A stretch of DNA of 6,113 bases from an uncultured Collinsella sp. (GCA_900757385.1 CAAENO010000227.1:1-6113), one strand, 5' to 3'; numbered from the stretch's first letter, positions 1 to 5,214 are shown. The notes: a model not told the origin generated them from the letters alone. Numbers and translations are program-made.

Positions 1-966
1 CAACATGGACGCGGCGCGCGTGAGCGGACGACCGTTCATGACCAGGAACTCAAGCACATTGTCCAGAATCGCGGAATCGGAGCCCTCGCGGTTGATGATG
101 GGCATCACGCGCTCAAGATCGTGCTGCAGCACAGGGCTGTACAGGTTGGGCTCGCGGGCGCGGATCCAGTTGACGTTGCCCTTGAGGGTGTTGATCTCGC
201 CGTTATGGATGATAAAGCGGTTGGGGTGCGCGCGCTCCCAGCTGGGCGTGGTGTTGGTGGAGTAGCGCGAGTGGACGAGCGCCACGGCCGTCTTGACGGC
301 GGCGTCGTTGAGGTCGATGAAGAAGCGGCGCATCTGCGTGGCGACCAGCATGCCCTTGTACACGATGGTGCGCGAGCTCATAGAGCACACGTAGAAGATC
401 TTGTCGCGCAGGGCAAACTCGGTGTCGGCCTTCTTTTCGATGGTGCGACGGCACACGTACAGGCGACGCTCAAAGGTATCGCCGGCGGGCGTGTCGTCCG
501 GACGGCCCAGGAAGGCCTGCAAGATGGTGGGCATGCAGGCGCGCGCCGTCTCGCCCAGGTCGTGCGGGTCGACGGGCACCTCGCGCCAAAAGAGCAGCGG
601 CACGCCGGCCTCGGCGCAGCCCTCCTCGAACACGCGACGGGCATCCTCTACGCCCTTGTCGTCCTGCGGGAAGAACAGCATGGCCACACCATAGTCGCCC
701 TCTGCCGGCAGAATCTGGCCGCACTTTTGGGCCTCTTTACGAAAAAAGTGATGCGGAACCTGGAACAGGATGCCGGCGCCGTCGCCGGTGTTCTTCTCGA
801 GTCCCGTACCGCCGCGGTGCTCCAAGTTGACCAGAATGGACAGCGCGTCGTCCAGAATCTGGTGATGGCGCTCACCGTTGATATCGGCAAGCGCGCCGAT
901 GCCACATGCATCGTGGTCGAATTCGGGGCGATAAAGGCCCTGCTGCTGAGCGGAATCTGCCTGCAT
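1..966 (-). CDS. gltB: Glutamate synthase large subunit, N-terminal part (runs off left edge)
   Basis: This is the first 322 codons of the large subunit of glutamate synthase (GOGAT). The enzyme transfers the amide of glutamine to 2-oxoglutarate to make two glutamates, in the cytoplasm, as part of ammonia assimilation. The visible part is the class II glutamine amidotransferase domain. The motif DHDACGIGAL places the expected nucleophile at Cys21, so a 20-residue propeptide would be removed to expose it. Other family motifs are NLEHRGG, TGDGAGILFQVPHHFFR, HSRYSTNT (residues 232-239, with the substrate-binding Arg at 234), HNGEIN (254-259) and GSDSAILDNVLE (from 295). The frame is unbroken to the window edge. 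The full family protein is about 1,500 residues, so roughly a fifth is seen. The ATG at 966 is preceded by AGGGGAGG at 973-980, 6 nt away. The gene is divergent from mntH. Whether the electron donor is NADPH or ferredoxin cannot be decided here. Confidence 0.95.
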   Translation of the reverse strand, partial: MQADSAQQQGLYRPEFDHDACGIGALADINGERHHQILDDALSILVNLEHRGGTGLEKNTGDGAGILFQVPHHFFRKEAQKCGQILPAEGDYGVAMLFFPQDDKGVEDARRVFEEGCAEAGVPLLFWREVPVDPHDLGETARACMPTILQAFLGRPDDTPAGDTFERRLYVCRRTIEKKADTEFALRDKIFYVCSMSSRTIVYKGMLVATQMRRFFIDLNDAAVKTAVALVHSRYSTNTTPSWERAHPNRFIIHNGEINTLKGNVNWIRAREPNLYSPVLQHDLERVMPIINREGSDSAILDNVLEFLVMNGRPLTRAASML

Positions 967-1101
967 CGCGATCCTCCCCTAGATATTTAGACAGTCAGTT
1001 GAATAGGCATAGTAGGAGCATCGCCGGCCCGTTGTGTTTCCCACCCGTTTCGAAACAATCGCGTAACGCACGCGGGACATCTACGTCTTGCCATCAAACG
1101 C

Positions 1102-1154
1102 GTACATCAGCCTCCAAACATGTCAAAAAACGACATCTTTGGAGGCTGACGTAC
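1102..1154. repeat. Long inverted repeat / hairpin, 23-nt arms
   Basis: The left arm (1102-1124) and right arm (1132-1154) are reverse complements at 21 of 23 positions and enclose a 7-nt loop, AAAAAAC (1125-1131). The core TCAGCCTCCAAA pairs without error. Neither flank has a good T-run, so it does not look like a simple Rho-independent terminator. It stands about 135 nt upstream of gltB and 140 nt upstream of mntH, so it could be a dispersed palindromic element, a regulator site or a transcribed structure. Only the structure is directly seen. Confidence 0.85.
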
Positions 1155-1228
1155 ACCTTTTGGAGCAGAACAGCATGTCCCCAATGCACCAACCAATCCC
1201 CGCTGGACCAATATTTTGTTAGTCTTGA

Positions 1229-1257
1229 TTAACTTTTAAGCCTAAAACGGGTATCCT
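1229..1257 (+). promoter_or_regulatory. Candidate mntH promoter
   Basis: TTAACT (1229-1234) is separated by exactly 17 nt from TATCCT (1252-1257). Each matches the sigma-70-type consensus at four of six positions. Transcription would start near 1264 and leave a leader of about 30 nt before the mntH Shine-Dalgarno and ATG. The block is clearly more AT-rich than its surroundings. A TTGATT at 1225-1230 is an alternative -35, but the spacing would be too long (21 nt). Confidence 0.4.
1234..1247. promoter_or_regulatory. Candidate metalloregulator operator in mntH promoter
   Basis: TTTTAAGCCTAAAA is an inverted repeat with six of seven pairs matching, lying in the spacer of the candidate mntH promoter. 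The half-site GCCTAA is also found in the DtxR/IdeR consensus of actinobacteria. A metal-loaded DtxR/MntR-type repressor here would block RNA polymerase when manganese or iron is plentiful. The palindrome is seen; the regulator is inferred. Confidence 0.3.
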
Positions 1258-1282
1258 TTGCGGCGTCAAACAAACGGCACGC

Positions 1283-1287
1283 AGGAG
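1283..1287 (+). promoter_or_regulatory. Ribosome binding site deciding the mntH start
   Basis: AGGAG lies 6 nt before ATG 1294. It argues against the in-frame TTG at 1258, which overlaps the candidate promoter and has no Shine-Dalgarno. Confidence 0.7.
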
Positions 1288-1293
1288 CGCACC

Positions 1294-2550
1294 ATGCTCA
1301 ACCATCTCAAACAACACTTTGGCTCCCGACGCACCGGTGGTCACGGAGGCCTAGACATTGCGCGGCATATCGGCCCCGGGCTGCTCGTGACCGTCGGCTT
1401 TATCGACCCGGGCAACTGGGCCTCCAATATGGCCGCGGGCTCGCAGTTTGGCTACGCGCTGCTGTGGATCGTCACGCTGTCCACGATTATGCTCATTGCG
1501 CTGCAGCACAACGCGGCACACCTGGGTATCGCCACGGGCGCCTGTCTTGCCGAGGCCACGACCCGCTTTCTCCCCCGCATCGTGGGACGCGCGGTGCTCG
1601 GCAGCGCCTATCTCGCGACCATCGCCACCACCATGGCCGAAGTCCTGGGCGGCGCGATTGCCCTTCAAATGCTCTTTGGGCTACCCGTGCGCGCGGGCTG
1701 CGTCATCGTGACGGCAGTATCGATGGCGATGCTCATGACCAACTCCTACAAGCGTGCCGAACGCTGGATCATCGCCTTCGTAGGCGTGGTAGGACTCTCG
1801 TTTTTGGCCGAGCTTGCGCTGGTCAAGGTCGACTGGCCGCAGGCCGCCGCAAGCTGGATCACACCCAGTATGCCCACTGGCTCTGCCGCGATTATCGTGA
1901 GTGTCCTGGGTGCGGTCGTTATGCCCCACAACCTCTTCCTGCACTCCGAGGTCATCCAATCCATGCACTTCGAAGGCCAAGGCGAGCGGGTTATCGAAGA
2001 ACGCCTTCGCTACGAGCTCTTCGACACGCTCTTTTCGATGGGCGTGGGCTGGGCAATCAACTCGGCCATGGTCATCCTGGCCGCAACGACCTTCTTTGTG
2101 CACGGCATGGTCGTAGACGACCTCACCGTCGCAGCGGCCACGCTCTCCCCCATCTTGGGCCCGGCGAGCTCGGCCATCTTTGCGGTAGCGCTGCTGTTCG
2201 CGGGATTATCGAGCAGCGTGACAGCGGGCATGGCGGCGGGAACCATCACTGCAGGCATGTTCGACGAGGAATACGACATCCACGACCGACATTCCTCGGT
2301 CGGGGTGGCGGCCTGTTTCGCCGGCGCAGTGGCGGCGTGCCTGGTCGTCCCAAATCCTTTTGAAGGTCTCATCTGGAGCCAGGCACTGCTGTCGCTTCAG
2401 CTGCCGATTACGGTCTTTGTGCTCATACGACTCACCAGTTCACGCCGCGTCATGGGCAAATATGCCAATTCGCGCCCGCTCAACGCGCTGCTCGTAGGGA
2501 TCGGTGCCATCGTGACGATTCTCGATGTCGTGTTGTTGACAGGGATGTAA
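1294..2550 (+). CDS. mntH: Nramp-family divalent metal transporter, MntH type
   Basis: This 418-residue inner-membrane protein should import Mn2+ (and possibly Fe2+) with protons. It has roughly eleven hydrophobic segments and the LeuT-like Nramp motifs. DPGNW in TM1 supplies Asp38 and Asn41, and GAVVMPHNLFLHS in TM6 supplies Ala207, Met210 and His212. The Ala/Met pair marks a transition-metal rather than a magnesium transporter. AEVLGGAIAL (115-124) in TM3 and the C-terminal QLPITVFVLIRLTSSRRVMG (369-388) are also family signatures, and the length is normal. Two usually conserved positions differ: the Asp of the ATDLAE motif is Thr113 (ATTMAE), and the Gln of the AGQSST motif is Leu305 (AGLSSS). 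The start is ATG 1294, with AGGAG 6 nt upstream. The gene is monocistronic, divergent from gltB and convergent with the rubredoxin gene. Assignment to the family is firm; preference for Mn over Fe is inferred. Confidence 0.93.
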   Translation: MLNHLKQHFGSRRTGGHGGLDIARHIGPGLLVTVGFIDPGNWASNMAAGSQFGYALLWIVTLSTIMLIALQHNAAHLGIATGACLAEATTRFLPRIVGRAVLGSAYLATIATTMAEVLGGAIALQMLFGLPVRAGCVIVTAVSMAMLMTNSYKRAERWIIAFVGVVGLSFLAELALVKVDWPQAAASWITPSMPTGSAAIIVSVLGAVVMPHNLFLHSEVIQSMHFEGQGERVIEERLRYELFDTLFSMGVGWAINSAMVILAATTFFVHGMVVDDLTVAAATLSPILGPASSAIFAVALLFAGLSSSVTAGMAAGTITAGMFDEEYDIHDRHSSVGVAACFAGAVAACLVVPNPFEGLIWSQALLSLQLPITVFVLIRLTSSRRVMGKYANSRPLNALLVGIGAIVTILDVVLLTGM

Positions 2551-2578
2551 TGGGGCGGGGCACCTACTCAGGCAAACG

Positions 2579-2633
2579 TCTCGATCTGTAACATCTAGAC
2601 CCGCTTTCGATGTCTAGATGTTACAGATTGAGA
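2579..2633. repeat. Inverted repeat 1, 22-nt arms
   Basis: The arms at 2579-2600 and 2612-2633 are reverse complements at 21 of 22 positions. The one exception would be a G-U pair in plus-strand RNA. The loop is 11 nt (2601-2611). Each arm contains TGTAACA or its complement TGTTACA. It begins 28 nt after the mntH stop, so it would form in the mntH 3' untranslated region and could stabilise the 3' end or help termination. Confidence 0.88.
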
Positions 2634-2654
2634 TCTTCTGCCGGACGGTTTTGG

Positions 2655-2717
2655 TTTGTCTCGATATGTAACAAGTGGGCCCAATTTCCACCGTTAGATG
2701 TTACAGATTGAGACAAA
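2655..2717. repeat. Inverted repeat 2, diverged copy of repeat 1
   Basis: The outer arms at 2655-2673 and 2699-2717 pair at 17 of 19 positions, and an inner GTGG/CCAC (2675-2678 with 2688-2691) could extend the fold. The right arm shares an exact 19-bp direct repeat, TAGATGTTACAGATTGAGA, with the right arm of repeat 1 (2615-2633 and 2695-2713, exactly 80 bp apart). The left arm carries a variant (CTCGATATGTAACA) of the left arm of repeat 1. The region thus holds four related units in +,-,+,- order. Confidence 0.85.
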
Positions 2718-2780
2718 AGGTCGGCCGGACTCACAACAGGCAGGATCGGCTAACAGCAGCCGTGATCCCTTAGGGACGGA

Positions 2781-2816
2781 AGAAAAGGGCCCCGGCCGAG
2801 AATTCGACCGGGGCCC
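2781..2816 (-). terminator. Rho-independent terminator of the rubredoxin gene
   Basis: GC-rich arms at 2787-2798 and 2805-2816 pair at 11 of 12 positions around a 6-nt loop. On the minus strand the stem is followed by TTTTCTT (complement of 2780-2786). It lies 42 nt beyond the rubredoxin stop. On the plus strand no T-run follows, so it should work mainly in the minus direction. Confidence 0.85.
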
Positions 2817-2858
2817 TTGGACAGAGCTATGTGTTGCTGCAAGTCGTGTGCCTGCGAG

Positions 2859-3002
2859 CTACTCCTCGACGAGCTCAAACTGATCGGGACCGACGCCGCA
2901 CACCGGGCACACATAATCCTCGGGCAGCTCGGGCGTGTCGACCTCAACCTCGTAACCGCAAACGGTGCACACAAACTTATACGTCTTCTTCTCCTCAGCC
3001 AT
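2859..3002 (-). CDS. Small rubredoxin
   Basis: This 47-residue protein should carry one Fe(Cys)4 centre and act as a soluble one-electron carrier. Two knuckles are present: CTVCGY with Cys12 and Cys15, and CPVCG with Cys32 and Cys35. They are followed by the usual GPDQFE ending. The first knuckle continues GYEVEVD rather than the common GYxYDP, so it is closer to rubredoxin-like domains attached to partner enzymes than to the textbook free protein. Rubredoxins usually have about 52-55 residues, so this is short but complete. ATG 3002 has AGGAG (complement of 3009-3013) 6 nt upstream. It lies 89 nt downstream of a flavin reductase gene on the same strand and has its own candidate promoter and a strong terminator. 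The likely partner is that flavin reductase, and through it perhaps a flavodiiron protein elsewhere in the genome; this is inference. Confidence 0.9.
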   Translation of the reverse strand: MAEEKKTYKFVCTVCGYEVEVDTPELPEDYVCPVCGVGPDQFELVEE

Positions 3003-3046
3003 GATGTTCTCCTCTCGAACGCGACTGGTGATGTACTTCGTTTATT

Positions 3047-3074
3047 AGTATAGATTCTCAATAATATAATGCAA
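3047..3074 (-). promoter_or_regulatory. Candidate rubredoxin promoter
   Basis: On the minus strand TTGCAT (complement of 3069-3074) and TATACT (complement of 3047-3052, five of six matches to TATAAT) are separated by 16 nt in a strongly AT-rich stretch. Transcription would start near 3040, giving a leader of about 38 nt. The rubredoxin may therefore be transcribed alone as well as with the flavin reductase gene, since no terminator separates them. Confidence 0.5.
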
Positions 3075-3091
3075 GTATTTTTAGAACATTT

Positions 3092-3595
3092 CTAGCCTTG
3101 ATACGACGAAGCTTTGGGCGGCGTCTTGCCCTTCAAGACCTTGTGATAGTAGTCATAGGTCAGCGGGGCCTCGCCGCTCAAGCGCTCGGCATCCTCCACC
3201 TCGCCGATAAAGAGCAGGTGCGTGCCCACATCCACGGTATCAATCAGACGGCAGCTAAACAGCGCCGCCGCGTGCTCGGGCACATAGGGCATGCCCAGCG
3301 CGGTCTCGTGGGTCTCGTACTTGGCAAACTTGTCGTAATCGCTGCTGGTGCGGAAGCCAAAATTGCCGATATAGAGCATGTCGGCGGTCTGGTCAATCAC
3401 GGTCAACGCAAAGGCCTTAGCCGATGCGATTACGCCGGACGTGACATTTTCCTTGTTCACGGCAATCGAGATGCGCGGCGGGGCGGATGTCACCTGCACC
3501 GCTGTGTTGATAACGCAGCCGGCACGCAGCCCATCCGCCGCGGCGCTCACCACATACAGGCCGCTCGGCATCGTAAAGAACGCAGTTTTGTCCAT
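3092..3595 (-). CDS. Flavin reductase domain protein, similar to the N-terminal half of high-molecular-weight rubredoxin (Hrb)
   Basis: This 167-residue cytoplasmic protein has the FMN-binding split-barrel fold of the flavin reductase family. Telling segments are SGLYVVSAAADG (11-22), GCVINTAVQVTSAPPRISIA (26-45), NKENVTSGVI (47-56), GTHLLFIGEVEDAE (124-137), and the ending YDYYHKVLKGKTPPKAS (147-163). In the Hrb of acetogens such as Moorella, this domain is fused to a C-terminal rubredoxin and passes electrons from NADH to the flavodiiron protein FprA, which reduces O2 or NO. Here the protein stops just where the rubredoxin would begin, and a separate rubredoxin gene follows 89 nt downstream. 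ATG 3595 has AGGGGAG (complement of 3604-3610) 8 nt upstream. The frame stays open further upstream but crosses a terminator and a hairpin there. No clear promoter was found between the terminator at 3647-3680 and the start. Family is firm; the redox partner is inferred. Confidence 0.88.
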   Translation of the reverse strand: MDKTAFFTMPSGLYVVSAAADGLRAGCVINTAVQVTSAPPRISIAVNKENVTSGVIASAKAFALTVIDQTADMLYIGNFGFRTSSDYDKFAKYETHETALGMPYVPEHAAALFSCRLIDTVDVGTHLLFIGEVEDAERLSGEAPLTYDYYHKVLKGKTPPKASSYQG

Positions 3596-3603
3596 AACGA
3601 TCA

Positions 3604-3610
3604 CTCCCCT
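3604..3610 (-). promoter_or_regulatory. Ribosome binding site deciding the flavin reductase start
   Basis: AGGGGAG on the minus strand lies 8 nt before ATG 3595. It supports that start over upstream in-frame codons that would place the intrinsic terminator inside the coding region. Confidence 0.7.
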
Positions 3611-3646
3611 AACCCAGGATTGAACCTCATGGATGTATGTACCCAC

Positions 3647-3680
3647 AAAAAAGGCGACGCCCATAACGGACGCCGCCTTT
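3647..3680 (-). terminator. Rho-independent terminator after smpB
   Basis: On the minus strand GGCGGCGTCC, loop GTTAT and GGGCGTCGCC form a 10-bp stem (two G-U pairs), extended by AAA/TTT and followed by TTTTTT (complement of 3647-3652). It lies about 120 nt past the smpB stop, just upstream of the flavin reductase gene, and should separate the two transcription units. On the plus strand only TTT follows the stem. Confidence 0.88.
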
Positions 3681-3722
3681 GAGACATATGTGTCAGAACA
3701 GTAAGCAAGATGAGACGCCCGC

Positions 3723-3789
3723 AGTTGCGGTGAAATAGGGACTGAATAGCCCCTCAAACAGGCAAAACAGTCCGTATTCCACCGCAACT
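3723..3789. repeat. Long inverted repeat / hairpin, 22-nt arms, in the smpB 3' region
   Basis: The arms at 3723-3744 and 3768-3789 are reverse complements at 20 of 22 positions. The outer run AGTTGCGGTG/CACCGCAACT is perfect. They enclose a 23-nt loop. The element starts 12 nt after the smpB stop and lies before the real terminator, so it should be transcribed as part of the smpB 3' untranslated region. It has no T-run of its own. It could protect the mRNA end, be processed to a small RNA, or be a dispersed palindromic repeat. Confidence 0.87.
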
Positions 3790-3801
3790 TATACAGAGTG
3801 C

Positions 3802-4272
3802 CTAGCGGTTGCGTTCCTTGAGGGCGCGGTCGATCTCGCGTTGGACATCACGCTTGGCCATGTCCTCGCGCTTGTCGTAGAGCTTCTTGCCGCGGCCCAG
3901 ACCCAGCAGCAGCTTTACGCGGCCGTCGGTATTAAAGTAGAGCTCCAACGGAACCAGCGCATAACCACGGTTGCGAAGTTTGCCGTCAAGAAAGTCGATC
4001 TCCTTACGGTGCAGCAGCAGACGACGCCGACGGTCGGGATCGCGATTCCACACGCCACCATGGCTATAAGGGTGGATATGCAGGCCGACGAGCCAGCACT
4101 CACCGCCGCGGATCAGCGCGAAGGTATCGGTGATCTGGCAGGCGCGCTCGCGAATCGACTTGACCTCGGTGCCGCTCAGTTCAATGCCGCACTCAAACGT
4201 CTCATCGATAAAGTACTCGTGATGTGCCGAGCGATTCTTGGAAATGAGCTTGCGTTCACGCTTACTGGGCAT
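3802..4272 (-). CDS. smpB: SsrA-binding protein SmpB
   Basis: This 156-residue protein binds tmRNA and carries it to stalled ribosomes for trans-translation. Family motifs in order are NRSAHHEYFIDETFECGI (13-30), GTEVKSIRE (34-42), WLVGLHIHPY, RRRRLLLHRKEI, LVPLELYFN and GRGKKLYDKRED (126-137). The basic C-terminal helix REIDRALKERNR normally enters the mRNA channel. Length is typical. ATG 4272 has AGGAGG (complement of 4279-4284) 6 nt upstream, so it is preferred over the in-frame ATG at 4293. The first 11 nt overlap the end of the upstream TPR-like gene, which points to translational coupling and co-transcription. The transcript should end at 3647-3680. The tmRNA gene, often found near smpB, is not in this window. 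Confidence 0.96.
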   Translation of the reverse strand: MPSKRERKLISKNRSAHHEYFIDETFECGIELSGTEVKSIRERACQITDTFALIRGGECWLVGLHIHPYSHGGVWNRDPDRRRRLLLHRKEIDFLDGKLRNRGYALVPLELYFNTDGRVKLLLGLGRGKKLYDKREDMAKRDVQREIDRALKERNR

Positions 4273-5179
4273 CGCCGGCCTCCTTGGCGCCATCGGAACC
4301 CTTGCCCGTAGCTTCGCGCTTAGCCTTGCGCTCGGCGTTGAGCTCGGCGTCGCTCTCGCGCACCAGCTTGATAATCGCCGCGCAGGCCTCCTCGCCCACC
4401 AGGTCGCGGGCGCGCACCGTCAGGCGCGTCGCCTCCTGCTTGTCGCCGTCACTTGCAGCATCGGTCGCGCACATAATCAGGCAGATGGCAATCTCGGCCG
4501 AAGGCGAGGTCGGCACGCCTTGCAGGGCCAGTTCACCCAGCACGTGGTCGTCGCTCTCATCAGCGGCATCCGGATAGGTGGTATGGATCTTGTTGAGCAG
4601 GCGCGTCGTATGCGCATCGTTGGGCGCCAGGCGCAGCGCCAGACGCGCGCAGCCCACGGCAGCCGAAACGTTCTCGGTCTCGGGCTCCAAGAAGTACTGA
4701 CCTAGATTGGCGTAAGCGCGGGCGGCACACTTGCCATCGCTTGCGCGCTCCAGCACCGAGAACGAAAGCGATGCCCATTCTTGCTTGTCCTCGAGTGCGC
4801 GGAACAGCTCGGCCAAGTCCAAGCGATAGTTGCAGTTCATGGGGTCCCAGCGCACGGCCTGCATCAAGGCGTTGCGAGCACTCACATAATCCTGCTGGCG
4901 AATGTAGGCATACGCCATGTCGGAATACAGGCGGTCAAACGGCACCTCGACCTGCACGAGCTCGCGCGGATCCTTTTCCACGCGGCGATAGGCCAGGCGC
5001 TCAAACTTGCTATCGAAGCTAAAGAATTGGCGCTTCTCCTCCGTCTTGCATTCGGCGTCGATATACTCCTCGGCGAGCTCCACCAGGCGCTCCAACAGCG
5101 GCGTCGCCGTAGCCAGGTCGCCCTGCGCCAGATAGTTCTCGGCATACGTGATGTCTTGCAAGCTGATGGGCAGATCCAT
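4262..5179 (-). CDS. TPR-like helical-repeat protein of unknown function
   Basis: I do not recognise a specific family for this 305-residue cytoplasmic protein. It is almost all helical, with no signal peptide or membrane segment. Several stretches resemble tetratricopeptide repeats: ITYAENYLAQGDLATATPLL (10-29); DRLYSDMAYAYIRQQDYVSA (82-101), running on through RNALMQAVRWDPMN (102-115); LDLAELFRALEDKQEWAS (120-137); and ARAYANLGQYFL (153-164) with ARLALRLAPND (178-188). Residues 278-305 form a charged tail rich in Glu, Lys and Ala, likely disordered. Such scaffolds usually mediate protein-protein contacts. ATG 5179 has GAGGAG (complement of 5185-5190) 5 nt upstream; an earlier in-frame ATG at 5230 lacks one and lies almost in the tRNA terminator. 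Its stop overlaps the start of smpB by 11 nt, so the two are probably one operon. A link to translation is suggested only by this neighbourhood. Confidence 0.85.
   Translation of the reverse strand: MDLPISLQDITYAENYLAQGDLATATPLLERLVELAEEYIDAECKTEEKRQFFSFDSKFERLAYRRVEKDPRELVQVEVPFDRLYSDMAYAYIRQQDYVSARNALMQAVRWDPMNCNYRLDLAELFRALEDKQEWASLSFSVLERASDGKCAARAYANLGQYFLEPETENVSAAVGCARLALRLAPNDAHTTRLLNKIHTTYPDAADESDDHVLGELALQGVPTSPSAEIAICLIMCATDAASDGDKQEATRLTVRARDLVGEEACAAIIKLVRESDAELNAERKAKREATGKGSDGAKEAGDAQ
4279..4284 (-). promoter_or_regulatory. Ribosome binding site deciding the smpB start
   Basis: A full AGGAGG on the minus strand, 6 nt before ATG 4272, lies inside the 3' end of the upstream TPR-like gene. 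It selects ATG 4272 over the ATG 21 nt earlier. Confidence 0.8.
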
Positions 5180-5184
5180 GGCTA

Positions 5185-5190
5185 CTCCTC
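5185..5190 (-). promoter_or_regulatory. Ribosome binding site deciding the start of the TPR-like gene
   Basis: GAGGAG on the minus strand lies 5 nt before ATG 5179. It supports this start over the in-frame ATG at 5230. Confidence 0.7.
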
Positions 5191-5214
5191 GATCTGAGCG
5201 AAACACGGCAGGCG

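Larger units (their letters stand above)
967..1293. other. Divergent intergenic region between gltB and mntH
   Basis: These 327 bases hold the upstream regions of gltB (minus) and mntH (plus). From left to right they contain the gltB Shine-Dalgarno (973-980), an AT-rich stretch (about 980-1015), a perfect 10-bp palindrome GTTTCGAAAC (1047-1056), the long hairpin at 1102-1154, and an AT-rich candidate promoter/operator block at 1229-1257. I could not find a convincing -35/-10 pair for gltB. No coding frame here has a plausible start, Shine-Dalgarno and protein-like composition. Confidence 0.6.
2551..2858. other. Convergent intergenic region between mntH and the rubredoxin gene
   Basis: These 308 bases contain no credible gene. 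They hold two hairpins built from one repeat unit (2579-2633 and 2655-2717), a small hairpin (CCG 2760-2762 plus TCCC 2766-2769 pairing with GGGA 2773-2776 plus CGG 2777-2779), and the rubredoxin terminator (2781-2816). mntH has no classical terminator of its own: the first hairpin begins 28 nt after its stop but is followed only by TCTTCTG. Confidence 0.65.

Noticed and set aside
121..990. A 289-codon open frame on the plus strand.
   Set aside because: It lies opposite gltB, whose translation matches glutamate synthase motifs throughout; this frame has no family-like motif.
1047..1056. GTTTCGAAAC palindrome as an operator of gltB.
   Set aside because: A 10-bp palindrome can occur by chance, and no promoter could be placed next to it; it is only noted in the intergenic entry.
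1258..1293. An upstream in-frame TTG start for mntH adding 12 residues.
   Set aside because: It overlaps the candidate promoter, has no Shine-Dalgarno, and the added residues are not Nramp-like; ATG 1294 has AGGAG at 6 nt.
1464..2363. A 299-codon open frame inside mntH, shifted frame.
   Set aside because: Its composition is rich in Arg, His and Gly, as expected for a shifted reading of GC-rich DNA, while the mntH frame has clear membrane segments and motifs.
2579..2717. A CRISPR array.
   Set aside because: Units alternate in orientation and pair with each other, and the spacing is uneven; no cas gene is present.
2698..2883. A 61-codon plus-strand open frame starting in the repeat.
   Set aside because: It runs through the hairpin repeat and the rubredoxin terminator and has no ribosome binding site.
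3596..3787. A 64-residue N-terminal extension of the flavin reductase.
   Set aside because: It would cross a strong intrinsic terminator and half of a long hairpin; ATG 3595 has a good Shine-Dalgarno and starts where the family domain starts.
3647..3801. A tmRNA (ssrA) gene next to smpB.
   Set aside because: The gap is too short for a tmRNA of about 350 nt, and no tRNA-Ala-like ends with TTCGA-type T arm are visible.
4273..4293. An smpB start seven codons earlier.
   Set aside because: It would place the AGGAGG inside the coding region, and the extra residues are not part of the SmpB fold.
4781..5197. A 138-codon plus-strand open frame opposite the TPR-like gene.
   Set aside because: It is the antisense of a frame with TPR-like helices and a strong ribosome binding site; no Shine-Dalgarno or motif was seen for it.
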